From Mucilaginibacter sp. (GTDB lineage Bacteria; Bacteroidota; Bacteroidia; Sphingobacteriales; Sphingobacteriaceae), in NCBI RefSeq assembly GCF_025359345.1, contig NZ_JANYGQ010000017.1, positions 186,001 through 250,000 of the forward strand: a stretch of DNA of 64,000 nucleotides, given 5' to 3'. The position numbers and the translations under genes were made by a program. Positions within the stretch are counted from its first letter, which is position 1. The number at the start of each line of letters is the position of its first letter. Below the pieces are notes generated by a model, which was given only the letters and a program-made list of their open reading frames with translations, ran no database searches and had not been told where the DNA came from. Positions 17,234 to 25,844 of this stretch are shown here, piece after piece.

Positions 17234-18031
17234 ATGGATAAAAAAGAAATGACTAAGAGACACTTAATTACGTGCTCCGTAATAGTGTTGCTGGTTATCA
17301 TTTCCGTGTTCAATATTTGTGGTACAAAAGCCGTACCAACCGTTGTAAAAACGGCAAAATTGAGCCCGCGCATCTCAACTTTTATTTACAAAAATACCGA
17401 TGCAATTAATGAATACAGCTTCGCTAATGAAGCCGTGCCTGTACGAGATGCTGGCGTAACCCGCAAGTTACTGCGTTCGATTAAAAAGCACAGTTTTGCC
17501 TGTGTGCAATCGAACATCTTACAAAACAAAGCCGATAAATGGTTCCCTGTTGTTGTACCTATTTTAAAAGCTTACGGCATTCCCGAAGACTTTAAGTATA
17601 TCCCTTTAGTGGAGTCGGGCTTTTGCGAAAGCACGTCGCCCAAAGGTGCAAGGGGTATCTGGCAATTTATGCCCGGTACAGCACGCACTTATGGCCTAAA
17701 AGTAGGCCACGGGGTTGATGAACGCTTAAACCTTAGCAAAAGCACCGTTGCGGCTTGCAAGTACATTAAAGAATTGTATGCACAGTTTAACAGCTGGACA
17801 CTGGCCGCCGCCGCTTATAACAACGGCGAGATAAAGCTGGCTAAGGTGATGAACAAGCAGAACGAGGACAATTATTTCCGTATGCATTTAAACCGCGAGA
17901 CCGGAGTTTATGTGTACAATCTTATAGCCATGAAGGCCATCATATCCCATCCTAAAAAATATGGGTATGACTATTACGCAATACGAGATTTAAGCCACGG
18001 AACATTTGTACTGCTGGCAGTTAACCAGTAA
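17234..18031 (+). CDS. Lytic transglycosylase (SLT family)
   Basis: A 265-residue envelope enzyme that cleaves peptidoglycan glycan strands with formation of 1,6-anhydro ends. An N-terminal hydrophobic segment (LITCSVIVLLVIISVFNICG) acts as a signal anchor. The SLT domain shows the catalytic glutamate in PLVESGFCES, followed by the GxxGxWQFMPGTA motif (ARGIWQFMPGTARTYGL) and the AAYNNG motif near the C-terminus. No LysM domain is present, unlike MltD, so the enzyme is of the short membrane-bound type. Confidence 0.9.
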   Translation: MDKKEMTKRHLITCSVIVLLVIISVFNICGTKAVPTVVKTAKLSPRISTFIYKNTDAINEYSFANEAVPVRDAGVTRKLLRSIKKHSFACVQSNILQNKADKWFPVVVPILKAYGIPEDFKYIPLVESGFCESTSPKGARGIWQFMPGTARTYGLKVGHGVDERLNLSKSTVAACKYIKELYAQFNSWTLAAAAYNNGEIKLAKVMNKQNEDNYFRMHLNRETGVYVYNLIAMKAIISHPKKYGYDYYAIRDLSHGTFVLLAVNQ

Positions 18032-18078
18032 GCGGAGTTTAATCCGCCGAAAGTAAATTTATATTACGGAGCACTTTG

Positions 18079-18113
18079 AGGCCGGTTTCCAGGAAGGAGA
18101 CCGGCCTTTTTTT
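18079..18113 (+). terminator. Intrinsic terminator after the transglycosylase
   Basis: 12-bp stem AGGCCGGTTTCC / GGAGACCGGCCT with one G-U pair and a 5-nt loop, followed by seven T. Confidence 0.9.
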
Positions 18114-18133
18114 GCGTATATTTGTAGCAATTT

Positions 18134-18296
18134 AATGAGTGATTTAGTGAATGAGTGATTTAGTGAATTTTGCCGGTATGGCTTTATTACTGAATCATGA
18201 AATTACAATGTTTGATGATGGGATTTGAGAATATTAGATCGAAAAATTTGAGTTCTTTTAATCACTAATTCACTAACTCACTAATTCACCAATTAT
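18134..18296. repeat. Octamer-word inverted repeat before uvrA
   Basis: The left arm (about 18134-18169) is built on an 8-nt period (GTGATTTA, GTGAATGA, GTGATTTA, GTGAATTT). The right arm (about 18258-18294) is its imperfect reverse complement with units ACTAATTC, ACTAACTC, ACTAATTC. The intervening 90 bases are not repetitive. The right arm ends 3 bases before the uvrA ATG, so the repeat occupies the 5' leader. Confidence 0.75.
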
Positions 18297-21143
18297 ATGA
18301 TAAACAAAGCTATAGACCTGGGCGAGCAAAACGAAGTTGAAGTGTATGGGGCCAGGGTACATAATTTAAAAAATATCGATGTTTCTTTCCCGCGCAACAA
18401 GCTGGTTGTCATAACCGGGTTGAGCGGCAGTGGTAAATCGTCGCTGGCGTTTGATACCATTTATGCCGAGGGGCAACGTCGTTATATGGAGACATTTTCG
18501 GCTTACTCACGCCAGTTTATGGGCGGTATGGAGCGACCGGATGTGGACAAGGTGTCGGGACTTAGCCCGGTGATAGCCATTGAGCAAAAAACAACCAGCA
18601 AAAACCCGCGGTCGACCGTGGGCACCATTACCGAGATCTACGATTTTATGCGGTTGCTCTTTGCACGTACCGGCGAGGCCTACTCGTACGTGAGCGGTGA
18701 GAAGATGGAGCGTATGTCGGAAGACCAGATATTGAAAACTATTACCGAAAAATTTGATGGACAGCCCGTTAATATCCTTGCACCTGTTGTAAAAGCCAGG
18801 AAAGGTCATTACCGCGAGTTGTTTGAACAGATACGCAAGCAGGGCTACCTTAAAGTTTGGATTGATGGCGCCATGGCGGATGTTGAACCCAAAATGCAGT
18901 TGGACAGGTATAAAATACATGACATCGATATTGTGGTGGACAGGTTGGTGATAAGTGAAAACGACACTAAACGATTATATACATCTATACAGGCAGCTTT
19001 AAAAATTGCAAAAGGCATTATCCGTATTGGCGATAAGGATAATAATGTAGCCTATTACAGCAAGTATTTGATGGACCCGATATCGGGCATATCATATGAT
19101 GAGCCGCAACCCAATACTTTCTCTTTTAACTCACCGTATGGCGCCTGCGAAAAATGTAATGGCCTGGGGTATATTTTTGAGGTCGATGAAGCTTCTGTTA
19201 TCCCGAATCCTAAGTTAAGCATCTTAAACGGTGGTTTGGCACCTATTGGCGAGTACCGCGAAACCTGGATTTTCCAGGTGTTGAAAGCACTTGCCAAAAA
19301 ATATGAATTTGCGCTGTCAACTCCGATCGAAAAACTTTCGCGCGACCACCTGAATATTATCCTGAATGGCAGCAACGAAATGATAACCGTGGCGGTTGAG
19401 TATAATAAATGGAACGTACAGAGCTACCAGGTGGCGTTTGACGGTATTATCCGGATGCTGGAAGAGCAACAGGAGCGCAGGGGCGAGGAAGGTATGGACG
19501 ATATGGAAAACTATCGCGTGCTCAGAACCTGCCCAACCTGCGACGGTGCGAGGCTGAAAAAGGAATCGCTGCACTTTAAAGTTGATGGTAAGAATATTTT
19601 CGAGCTGGCCTGTATGGATATCCGTAACCTGCAGGAGTGGTTTGCTAACCTCGAAGACAGGTTAACTGAACGCCAGAACGTCATCGCCAAAGAAATATTG
19701 AAAGAGATAAGGGCCAGGATAGTGTTTTTGCTGGATGTGGGCCTGAACTATTTAACGTTAGACAGAACTGCCAAGACTCTTTCAGGCGGCGAGGCGCAAC
19801 GCATCAGGCTGGCTACGCAGATTGGCTCGCAGTTGATGAACGTAATGTACATTTTGGATGAACCAAGTATCGGCCTGCACCAGCGTGATAACGAGCGCTT
19901 AATTAACGCCCTGAAAAACCTTCGCGACCTGGGCAATACCGTATTGGTTGTTGAACACGATAAAGATATGATACTGCATGCCGACCACGTGATTGACATG
20001 GGCCCGGCAGCCGGCGTACACGGTGGCGAGATAGTGGCGCAAGGCACGCCCGAAGAGTTAATGAAGGCGCATACCCTCACCACATCATACATCAACGGCG
20101 AGCGCGAAATTGCCATTCCAAAAACGAGGCGTGAAGGCAATGGCAAAACGCTTAGCCTGAAAAAAGCTACCGGCCATAATCTGAAAAAAGTATCGGTTGA
20201 TTTTCCATTGGGTAAATTAATCGGAATAACCGGCGTATCAGGCAGCGGCAAATCCAGCCTGATAACAGAGACGTTGTATCCCGTTTTAAATCATCATTTT
20301 TTCAGGGCTAAAAAGCACCCGCTACCGTATGAAAGTATTGAGGGTTTGGAGCACATAGATAAGGTTATAGAGATTGACCAAACGCCTATCGGCCGTACGC
20401 CGCGTTCAAACCCTGCAACTTATACGGGCGTATTTTCTGATATCCGCAACCTTTATGTGCAATTGCCTGAGGCGCGCATACGGGGTTATAAACCCGGCCG
20501 GTTTTCATTCAATGTGAAAGGTGGCCGTTGCGAAACCTGCCAGGGTGCCGGTCAAAAGGTTATAGAAATGAACTTTTTGCCAGATGTACAAGTGCCCTGC
20601 GAAGAGTGCGGCGGCAGAAGGTATAACCGCGAAACGCTGGAGGTGCGCTACCGCGGCAAATCCATTAGCGATGTGCTGGATATGAGCATTGAAGATGCCA
20701 CACCCTTTTTTGAGCATATCCCGGCTATTTATCGCAAGGTTAAAACATTGTTTGATGTGGGGCTTGGTTATATTACGCTTGGGCAGGCATCCACCACGTT
20801 ATCCGGTGGTGAGGCGCAGCGGGTGAAATTGGCTTCTGAACTGTCTAAAAAAGATACCGGTAACACTTTCTATATTTTGGATGAGCCTACTACGGGCCTG
20901 CACTTTGAAGATATTAACGTGCTGTTGGGCGTTTTGCAGCAACTCGTTGATAAAGGCAACACCGTATTGGTGATTGAACACAATCTTGATGTAATAAAGG
21001 TAGTTGACCATGTGATTGACCTTGGCCCCGAAGGTGGCACAGGCGGCGGTAAAATACTGTTCAGCGGCACACCCGAAGGGTTATGCAAGGTTAAAGAAAG
21101 CTTCACCGGGCAGTTTTTGAAAAAGGAGATGGGGGTAAAGTAA
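18297..21143 (+). CDS. uvrA: UvrABC system protein A
   Basis: A 948-residue DNA-damage recognition ATPase that, as a dimer, loads UvrB in nucleotide excision repair. Two ABC-type ATPase modules are evident: Walker A in GLSGSGKSSLAFDT (near 42) and GVSGSGKSSLITET (near 646), signature motifs TLSGGEAQRIRLATQIGS and TLSGGEAQRVKLASELSK, and Walker B ILDEPSIGLH and ILDEPTTGLH. Zinc-binding cysteine clusters read CEKCNGLGY, CPTCDGARL, CETCQGAGQ and CEECGGRRYN. Full length and intact. Confidence 0.97.
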   Translation: MINKAIDLGEQNEVEVYGARVHNLKNIDVSFPRNKLVVITGLSGSGKSSLAFDTIYAEGQRRYMETFSAYSRQFMGGMERPDVDKVSGLSPVIAIEQKTTSKNPRSTVGTITEIYDFMRLLFARTGEAYSYVSGEKMERMSEDQILKTITEKFDGQPVNILAPVVKARKGHYRELFEQIRKQGYLKVWIDGAMADVEPKMQLDRYKIHDIDIVVDRLVISENDTKRLYTSIQAALKIAKGIIRIGDKDNNVAYYSKYLMDPISGISYDEPQPNTFSFNSPYGACEKCNGLGYIFEVDEASVIPNPKLSILNGGLAPIGEYRETWIFQVLKALAKKYEFALSTPIEKLSRDHLNIILNGSNEMITVAVEYNKWNVQSYQVAFDGIIRMLEEQQERRGEEGMDDMENYRVLRTCPTCDGARLKKESLHFKVDGKNIFELACMDIRNLQEWFANLEDRLTERQNVIAKEILKEIRARIVFLLDVGLNYLTLDRTAKTLSGGEAQRIRLATQIGSQLMNVMYILDEPSIGLHQRDNERLINALKNLRDLGNTVLVVEHDKDMILHADHVIDMGPAAGVHGGEIVAQGTPEELMKAHTLTTSYINGEREIAIPKTRREGNGKTLSLKKATGHNLKKVSVDFPLGKLIGITGVSGSGKSSLITETLYPVLNHHFFRAKKHPLPYESIEGLEHIDKVIEIDQTPIGRTPRSNPATYTGVFSDIRNLYVQLPEARIRGYKPGRFSFNVKGGRCETCQGAGQKVIEMNFLPDVQVPCEECGGRRYNRETLEVRYRGKSISDVLDMSIEDATPFFEHIPAIYRKVKTLFDVGLGYITLGQASTTLSGGEAQRVKLASELSKKDTGNTFYILDEPTTGLHFEDINVLLGVLQQLVDKGNTVLVIEHNLDVIKVVDHVIDLGPEGGTGGGKILFSGTPEGLCKVKESFTGQFLKKEMGVK

Positions 21144-21170
21144 AAAGAATGCGCTTGTCTTAACGGGTAT

Positions 21171-21737
21171 ATGTATTTACAATTAAAGCGATACATCAAC
21201 TTAAATATTCGTGTTTCTAACGAACAGGTTGATGAAATTATTAGCTGTTTTAAACCAATAGTTGTAAAGAAAAATGCCTTGCTCCTGTCATCCGGCGAAA
21301 CCTGCAACAAACTTTACTTTGTAAACAAAGGCTGTATTCGCACCTATTATATCACAGCACAAGGGCACGAAAAGACACGGTTTATTGCTTTCGAAGGCAT
21401 GGTTGCAACTGCATTAACTTCATTTATTTCCCGGCAACCGTCTTTTGAATTTGTTGATGCACTTGAAGATTGCGAACTACTGTACATAACCCAGGCCGAC
21501 TTTTATAAACTCGCAGCGAGCATCCCTGAATGGAACCAGTTTTATCTTAAACTCCTGGAGTTTGCCTACATTTATCAAAATAAAAAAATTGAAGAGTTGG
21601 TTACCCTTTCCGCCGGTGAGCGTTATGCTATTTTGATGAAGGAGCATCCCGGTTACATAAAGCGCCTGTCGAATAAAATATTGGCCTCTTACCTGGATAT
21701 TACCCAGGAAACTTTGAGCCGTTTAAAATCCAAATAG
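21171..21737 (+). CDS. Crp/Fnr-family transcriptional regulator
   Basis: A 188-residue regulator with an N-terminal cyclic-nucleotide-binding-like beta-barrel (LLSSGETCNKLYFVNKGCIR near 38-57) and a C-terminal winged helix-turn-helix (ILASYLDITQETLSRLKSK). The recognition helix reads E-T-L-S-R (Glu180, Ser183, Arg184), the E-x-x-S-R pattern that in FNR reads TTGAT half-sites. The N-terminal Cys cluster of oxygen-sensing FNR is absent, so the signal is not an Fe-S cluster. It follows uvrA by 27 bases. A perfect TTGAT-N4-ATCAA box lies 7 bases after its stop codon, before the next gene. Confidence 0.88.
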   Translation: MYLQLKRYINLNIRVSNEQVDEIISCFKPIVVKKNALLLSSGETCNKLYFVNKGCIRTYYITAQGHEKTRFIAFEGMVATALTSFISRQPSFEFVDALEDCELLYITQADFYKLAASIPEWNQFYLKLLEFAYIYQNKKIEELVTLSAGERYAILMKEHPGYIKRLSNKILASYLDITQETLSRLKSK

Positions 21738-21743
21738 TATTAT

Positions 21744-21757
21744 TTGATATAGATCAA
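21744..21757 (+). promoter_or_regulatory. FNR-type operator TTGATATAGATCAA
   Basis: Exact match to TTGAT-N4-ATCAA, centred at 21750.5. A -7-like TAGTTTTA lies at 21780-21787, which places the box near -43 from the expected transcription start, as for class II activation. The upstream gene encodes a Crp/Fnr regulator with the matching E-x-x-S-R helix. Binding by that protein is inference. Confidence 0.65.
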
Positions 21758-21813
21758 TGTTTTGCAAATTGCAGGGGCTTAGTTTTACGCTCGTCAAATA
21801 AAAAACTAAACAA

Positions 21814-22476
21814 ATGCAGTTCGACCCAAACAATAAAGTGGTAAAGCTATGCGCCGAAGGCATGCAAGCCGAGGCAGAGGGCAAAATTGAAGATGCCCAT
21901 AGTCTTTTTCAGCAGGCATGGGATATAGCCACCGATGATTTCGAAGCGTTTACCGCAGCTCATTACCTCGCCCGTAATCAACAAGATCCCAACGACGTTT
22001 TGAAATGGAATTTGGAAGCATTAAATCGTGCTAATAAAATTAAAGGTGAGGAGATGGGCTCACATTATTCGTCGCTTTACTTAAATATTGGTAAATCATA
22101 CGAAAACCTGGACGATATGAAATCTGCAAACGAGAACTATGCACTGGCCGCCGATTGTAGTTCGTCTTTGCCTCCCGGGAAATATAGCGATATGATACGT
22201 ATGGGAATTGCCGGCGGATTGCAGCGTACCGGCACAACCAAATTTAGCAATAGTGCTTTAGATGAACTGATTGATAAATGGTGCGCAAACAGAAATTTAA
22301 AGCCGCTTGGCCTGGTGCTGCCTGCATACAACAGCAATTTGGGTACGGAAAACGATATGGATAAATTGATATCTGCATTAAGTTATTTAAGTGCCACACA
22401 GTGCTTGGAAAAGACTGAACAGGCCGCGATCGATCGGTTAGTCACGGAATTATCGACCGTGTCGGATACGCGGTAA
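21814..22476 (+). CDS. TPR-like helical protein, putative Crp/Fnr target
   Basis: A 220-residue soluble all-helical protein. Helical repeats resembling TPRs appear at about 10-50 (EGKIEDAHSLFQQAWDIA), 55-85 (YLARNQQDPNDVLKWNLEAL) and 90-120 (LYLNIGKSYENLDDMKSANE). Homologues of this type are sometimes labelled rRNA adenine methyltransferase, but no SAM-binding motif is visible, so that name should not be used. It sits 76 bases downstream of the Crp/Fnr regulator, with the FNR-type box in between, which suggests it is that regulator's target. Molecular function unknown. Confidence 0.75.
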   Translation: MQFDPNNKVVKLCAEGMQAEAEGKIEDAHSLFQQAWDIATDDFEAFTAAHYLARNQQDPNDVLKWNLEALNRANKIKGEEMGSHYSSLYLNIGKSYENLDDMKSANENYALAADCSSSLPPGKYSDMIRMGIAGGLQRTGTTKFSNSALDELIDKWCANRNLKPLGLVLPAYNSNLGTENDMDKLISALSYLSATQCLEKTEQAAIDRLVTELSTVSDTR

Positions 22477-22479
22477 TAT

Positions 22480-22773
22480 TTAGTGTTTTTTTGGCCGCCT
22501 GCTTGTGTGCCTTACCCTAAGAATCTTTATCTCATTTTTTTGAACGCGATATGATACCCGATAACTGTCTGTTTCAAATGCACGATAGCTGCCGTCATTT
22601 TGCTTTTTATATTTATCTAAGGGGTAAATCTTGTAATTGTTTGGCAGGCTGTGAACTCTTGACAAAATGCTTCTTTCCAGTTCAATTGCATATGAATAAA
22701 ATTCGTGTTCTTCAATAAATTCAATTGCCTCTATCAGTTGTTTTACCGCAGTTTTATTCCATTTTATTATCAT
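22480..22773 (-). CDS. RelE/ParE-type toxin
   Basis: A 97-residue protein of the RelE/ParE superfamily: WNKTAVKQLIEAIEFIEEH at the N-terminus, a central RVHSLPNNYKIYPLDKYKK, then SYRVSYRVQKNEIKILRVRHTSRRPKK at the C-terminus, with the basic residues and a histidine expected for mRNA cleavage or gyrase inhibition. The family cannot be split into RelE and ParE by eye. The antitoxin gene is upstream and overlaps by 4 bases (ATGA). The stop codon lies 4 bases from the convergent TPR gene stop. Confidence 0.8.
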   Translation of the reverse strand: MIIKWNKTAVKQLIEAIEFIEEHEFYSYAIELERSILSRVHSLPNNYKIYPLDKYKKQNDGSYRAFETDSYRVSYRVQKNEIKILRVRHTSRRPKKH

Positions 22774-23006
22774 TCAAGCTTTTTTCTTCTAGTGGCAAAC
22801 AAATTTTCTACCTCTTCTTGGCTTAAATAATCTCCTGAATCAATTTTAGATTCCGCCTCGGAAAGTTCTTGATTATATTGATCAATGAAAGCTTCTATAT
22901 CATCTTTTCCCGCAGTTCCAGATTTGTAATCAAGCCGATGGCTATTTAGAAAAGCTATTAGGAGCCTTTCCTCTACGTCGTTGTGTGTATTTACCAAAAT
23001 GCTCAT
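22770..23006 (-). CDS. Antitoxin of the RelE/ParE pair
   Basis: A 78-residue acidic protein that begins at MSILVNTHNDVEERLLIAF. An in-frame ATG at 23087 would add 27 unrelated residues and run into the promoter of the next gene, so it was rejected. The C-terminal region (LSEAESKIDSGDYLSQEEVE) resembles antitoxins with a short toxin-wrapping helix. No clear DNA-binding domain is visible. The coding sequence is AT-rich, like many mobile toxin-antitoxin modules. Confidence 0.75.
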   Translation of the reverse strand: MSILVNTHNDVEERLLIAFLNSHRLDYKSGTAGKDDIEAFIDQYNQELSEAESKIDSGDYLSQEEVENLFATRRKKLE

Positions 23007-23118
23007 AGTCAAATTTACAAAATCAAAATTACATTTGTTAACCTTAAAAAGCCCGGGTTTATTATTTAACGAAGTTATTCCCTCCAAACAAAACCAAACA
23101 ATCGTAACTTTAACATAT

Positions 23119-24624
23119 ATGTTACCATTGTTGATCTCATCCCAAATTCGCGAAGCTGATGCTTATACTATAGCCAACGAGCCGATAAGCTCGGTTGATT
23201 TGATGGAACGCGCCTCAAAAGCATTTGTGGGCTGGTTTTGTAATCATTTCCAGGAAAAGAAGAAGGCCATCGCTGTTTATTGCGGTACCGGCAACAATGG
23301 CGGCGACGGATTGGCCATAGCGCGCATGCTTAGCGAGCATCAATATAAAAACATCAACGTCGTAATCGCCCGGTTTTCAGATAAAGCAGCGGATGATTTT
23401 AATACGAACTTTAAAAGACTGCAACAAACCGGTATCCCCTTAAAGGAAATAAAGCCAGGCGAAAGTTTACCCGACGCAAATAGCCCAATTATTATTGATG
23501 CCTTGCTTGGCACCGGCTTAAATAAACCCCTTGAAGGTGATTATAAAAGGCTGGTTAATTATATCAATAGTTTAAATTCAACCGTAGTTTCGGTGGATGT
23601 ACCTACTGGTTTTTTTTCGGAAGGGGAAATGCCTGCCGATGCTATTGTGTTAAGGGCCGACCTAGTAATTACCTTTCAACAGCCAAAAATCAATTTCCTG
23701 TTACCCGATTCGGCGCCGTATATTGAATGCTGGGAAGCGGTTAATATCGGTATTGATGAAAAGTTTGTTCGATTATTAAACTCACCTTACCAGGCGGTTG
23801 AAGATAAAGACATACGGGGATTATTGAAGCTCCGCCATCGTTTTAGTAATAAAGGCACCTACGGGCATGCTTTAATTATAGCCGGCAAAGAAGAAACCAT
23901 GGGCGCAGCATTATTAAGTGCAGCTGCTTGTTCCTATGCCGGGGCCGGGTTAACCACAGCGTGCGTTCCAAAAAGCGGACTAACCGCTTTGAATACTTAC
24001 ATGCCCGAATTAATGGCTGTGATACGCTGCGGCGCCGAAGTGCCGGCTATTGAATGGGATAAATTCAATTCGATAGGGATTGGCCCGGGCTTGGGTAAAC
24101 AGGATGATGCGATGGGGTTGCTTACTGATGTATTAGCCAATTACGAAAAACCAATTGTCGTTGACGCCGATGCGCTTAACTTGTTGGCAGCACACAAAGA
24201 ACTCTGGGCAGAATTACCCGAAAACAGTATCCTGACTCCGCATATGAAGGAATTCGACAGACTTTTTGGAGAGCACAGCAACTGGTGGTCCCGCATACAA
24301 ACCGGTTTAGAAAAAGCCCGGGAGCAGAAAATATATATATTATTGAAAAACGATTATACCATAACCATAACCCCGCAGGGAGGGGTGTATTTTAACACCA
24401 GCAGCAACCCGGCGATGGCTACAGGTGGTATGGGCGATGTACTTACAGGGATAATTACTTCTTTGTTAGCTCAAAAATACACCCCGGAAGAAGCCTGTAT
24501 TATAGGTGCTTATATACACGGCAAAGCCGGTGACGAGCTTTCGCGGCCAAACAGGTTAAATGTGGTTATGCCTGCACAACTGGCAGCGCGCCTGCCTGCT
24601 ACCATGGCAAAGTTAATGGCATAA
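23119..24624 (+). CDS. nnr: Bifunctional NAD(P)H-hydrate epimerase/dehydratase
   Basis: A 501-residue repair enzyme. The N-terminal YjeF_N domain (about 1-215, AVYCGTGNNGGDGLAIARML) epimerises R- to S-NADHX/NADPHX. The C-terminal ribokinase-like domain (about 225-500, with PIVVDADALNLL and MATGGMGDVLTGIITSL) dehydrates S-NAD(P)HX with ADP or ATP. The start at MLPLLISSQIREADAYTI is preferred to an upstream in-frame ATG because it matches the family N-terminus and leaves room for a promoter. It is divergent from the antitoxin gene. Confidence 0.94.
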   Translation: MLPLLISSQIREADAYTIANEPISSVDLMERASKAFVGWFCNHFQEKKKAIAVYCGTGNNGGDGLAIARMLSEHQYKNINVVIARFSDKAADDFNTNFKRLQQTGIPLKEIKPGESLPDANSPIIIDALLGTGLNKPLEGDYKRLVNYINSLNSTVVSVDVPTGFFSEGEMPADAIVLRADLVITFQQPKINFLLPDSAPYIECWEAVNIGIDEKFVRLLNSPYQAVEDKDIRGLLKLRHRFSNKGTYGHALIIAGKEETMGAALLSAAACSYAGAGLTTACVPKSGLTALNTYMPELMAVIRCGAEVPAIEWDKFNSIGIGPGLGKQDDAMGLLTDVLANYEKPIVVDADALNLLAAHKELWAELPENSILTPHMKEFDRLFGEHSNWWSRIQTGLEKAREQKIYILLKNDYTITITPQGGVYFNTSSNPAMATGGMGDVLTGIITSLLAQKYTPEEACIIGAYIHGKAGDELSRPNRLNVVMPAQLAARLPATMAKLMA

Positions 24625-24627
24625 AAA

Positions 24628-24654
24628 AACGGTTGTAAGTATCGTACAACCGTT
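24628..24654 (-). terminator. Terminator-like hairpin between convergent genes
   Basis: Perfect 10-bp stem AACGGTTGTA / TACAACCGTT with a 7-nt loop. The flanking A run on the plus strand becomes a T run on the minus strand, so it best terminates minus-strand transcripts coming from the anti-sigma gene, while also serving as a 3' hairpin for nnr. Confidence 0.6.
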
Positions 24655-24889
24655 CCTAACTATTAACTGATCTTATAAAGAACAAAATACTCAATGGGGC
24701 AATTGTGAACCCGTTCTTTGACTATACTAATACAAAGTCAAGCTCCAATTTTATACCTATAAGACGTTTTACCAATTTGTTTAGTTACAAAAACAACTAA
24801 AAATTAATTCTTGTTATCTTAACAATATAAAATTAGCTTAGTAACAAGCTGGTTTTAAAGTTGTTTTAGGAAAATAAAAAAAAGTTGAA

Positions 24890-24998
24890 TAGTTGATTAA
24901 GTTGGATTGGGTTGATTAAGTTATCGACTATCGGAGCGAATATAGCTAAACAGGTATTCCCAATTAACTAAATCAAACTTAATAAACTCAATCAACTA
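24890..24998. repeat. Imperfect 34-bp inverted word repeat
   Basis: The arms 24890-24923 and 24965-24998 match at 26 of 34 positions as inverted repeats built from GTTGATTAA-like words. The right arm ends 3 bases before the stop codon of the anti-sigma gene on the minus strand. Confidence 0.7.
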
Positions 24999-25001
24999 GC
25001 C

Positions 25002-25844
25002 CTAAAACTTCCCGAGCACCATCATTTGGTCCATGGTGGGGTTTATGCTGCCGCCGCGTGGTTCGAGGGTCACTGCAAAAGCATCGGTTTTTACCGCCGC
25101 AATGGTTTTCATCTCCTTCATATCTGTCGAATCTGGGTTAGCATCAAATACGCCCAGGTCGACAGGCTTGCCGCCAACAAGCGCCCATAGCTGGTATTGG
25201 TGCTCTTTGTCGTTCACAGGCATTTTTACATTGGCCATATCCACCATCACCTTGTGCCTTTCTTTGCTCCAGGCAATCGTAATAGAAGCACCCGCAGGGG
25301 CCTTAGGGGTCGCTTTTAATATCAAAAACCTAAAGGTAGTATCGCGCAGTACGCCAAGCTCGTTCTCAACAAAATTTACCCTGTTGGCGAAATGTTGCTT
25401 ATCGGCCTGCAGCACCGCTAATTGGGTGTTTGACTGCTGCAGTTTATTATATAGGTTCATTAATGCTACACCGCTTGCTATTAATAAAGCAAGACATGCC
25501 GCAAATGCGTATTTGTAAAAATTTGTTGGTTGTGCTACTGGTAGCGTTGCTACATTATCTCTAAAGTCTTCGGCCTTATTAAACGTGCTGTCGTCGCCGA
25601 GGTTGGTAAGTAAGCTGTTTAATATTCTTCCCCGTAATTGTTCGTTTGGCTCAACCGCATTATGTTCTGCATATTGTTCCATCGACCGCTCAATTTCATC
25701 CAACTCGGATTTTATTGCCGGATGTTTTGCAGCCATAGCCTCCACCTGCAACTTTTCGTCGTGGGTAATATCACCCAAAACATAAAGTTCCAAAATGCCC
25801 GATTCTATATATGCTTTAATATCTTCCACTTTCCGCCTGTTCAA
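25002..25844 (-). CDS. Anti-sigma factor, RskA-like
   Basis: A 280-residue inner-membrane protein. The N-terminal about 75 residues are helical and bind an ECF sigma factor (YIESGILELYVLGDITHDEKL). One transmembrane helix follows near 109-128 (YKYAFAACLALLIASGVALM). The periplasmic C-terminal half is an anti-sigma-K (RskA) domain with IAWSKERHKVMVDM and QYQLWALVGGKPVDLGVFD. Anti-sigma factors of this family hold the sigma factor at the membrane until a signal causes release. It overlaps the sigma gene by 4 bases. Confidence 0.9.
   Translation of the reverse strand: MNRRKVEDIKAYIESGILELYVLGDITHDEKLQVEAMAAKHPAIKSELDEIERSMEQYAEHNAVEPNEQLRGRILNSLLTNLGDDSTFNKAEDFRDNVATLPVAQPTNFYKYAFAACLALLIASGVALMNLYNKLQQSNTQLAVLQADKQHFANRVNFVENELGVLRDTTFRFLILKATPKAPAGASITIAWSKERHKVMVDMANVKMPVNDKEHQYQLWALVGGKPVDLGVFDANPDSTDMKEMKTIAAVKTDAFAVTLEPRGGSINPTMDQMMVLGKF

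Larger units (their letters stand above)
24625..25001. other. Intergenic gap, 377 bp, hairpin and word repeat
   Basis: No gene found. It contains the hairpin at 24628-24654 and the imperfect inverted repeat at 24890-24998, described separately. The remaining sequence is AT-rich. Confidence 0.6.

Noticed and set aside
18134..18296. CRISPR array
   Set aside because: Units are 8 nt with no unique spacers and no cas genes; the arms are inverted rather than direct.
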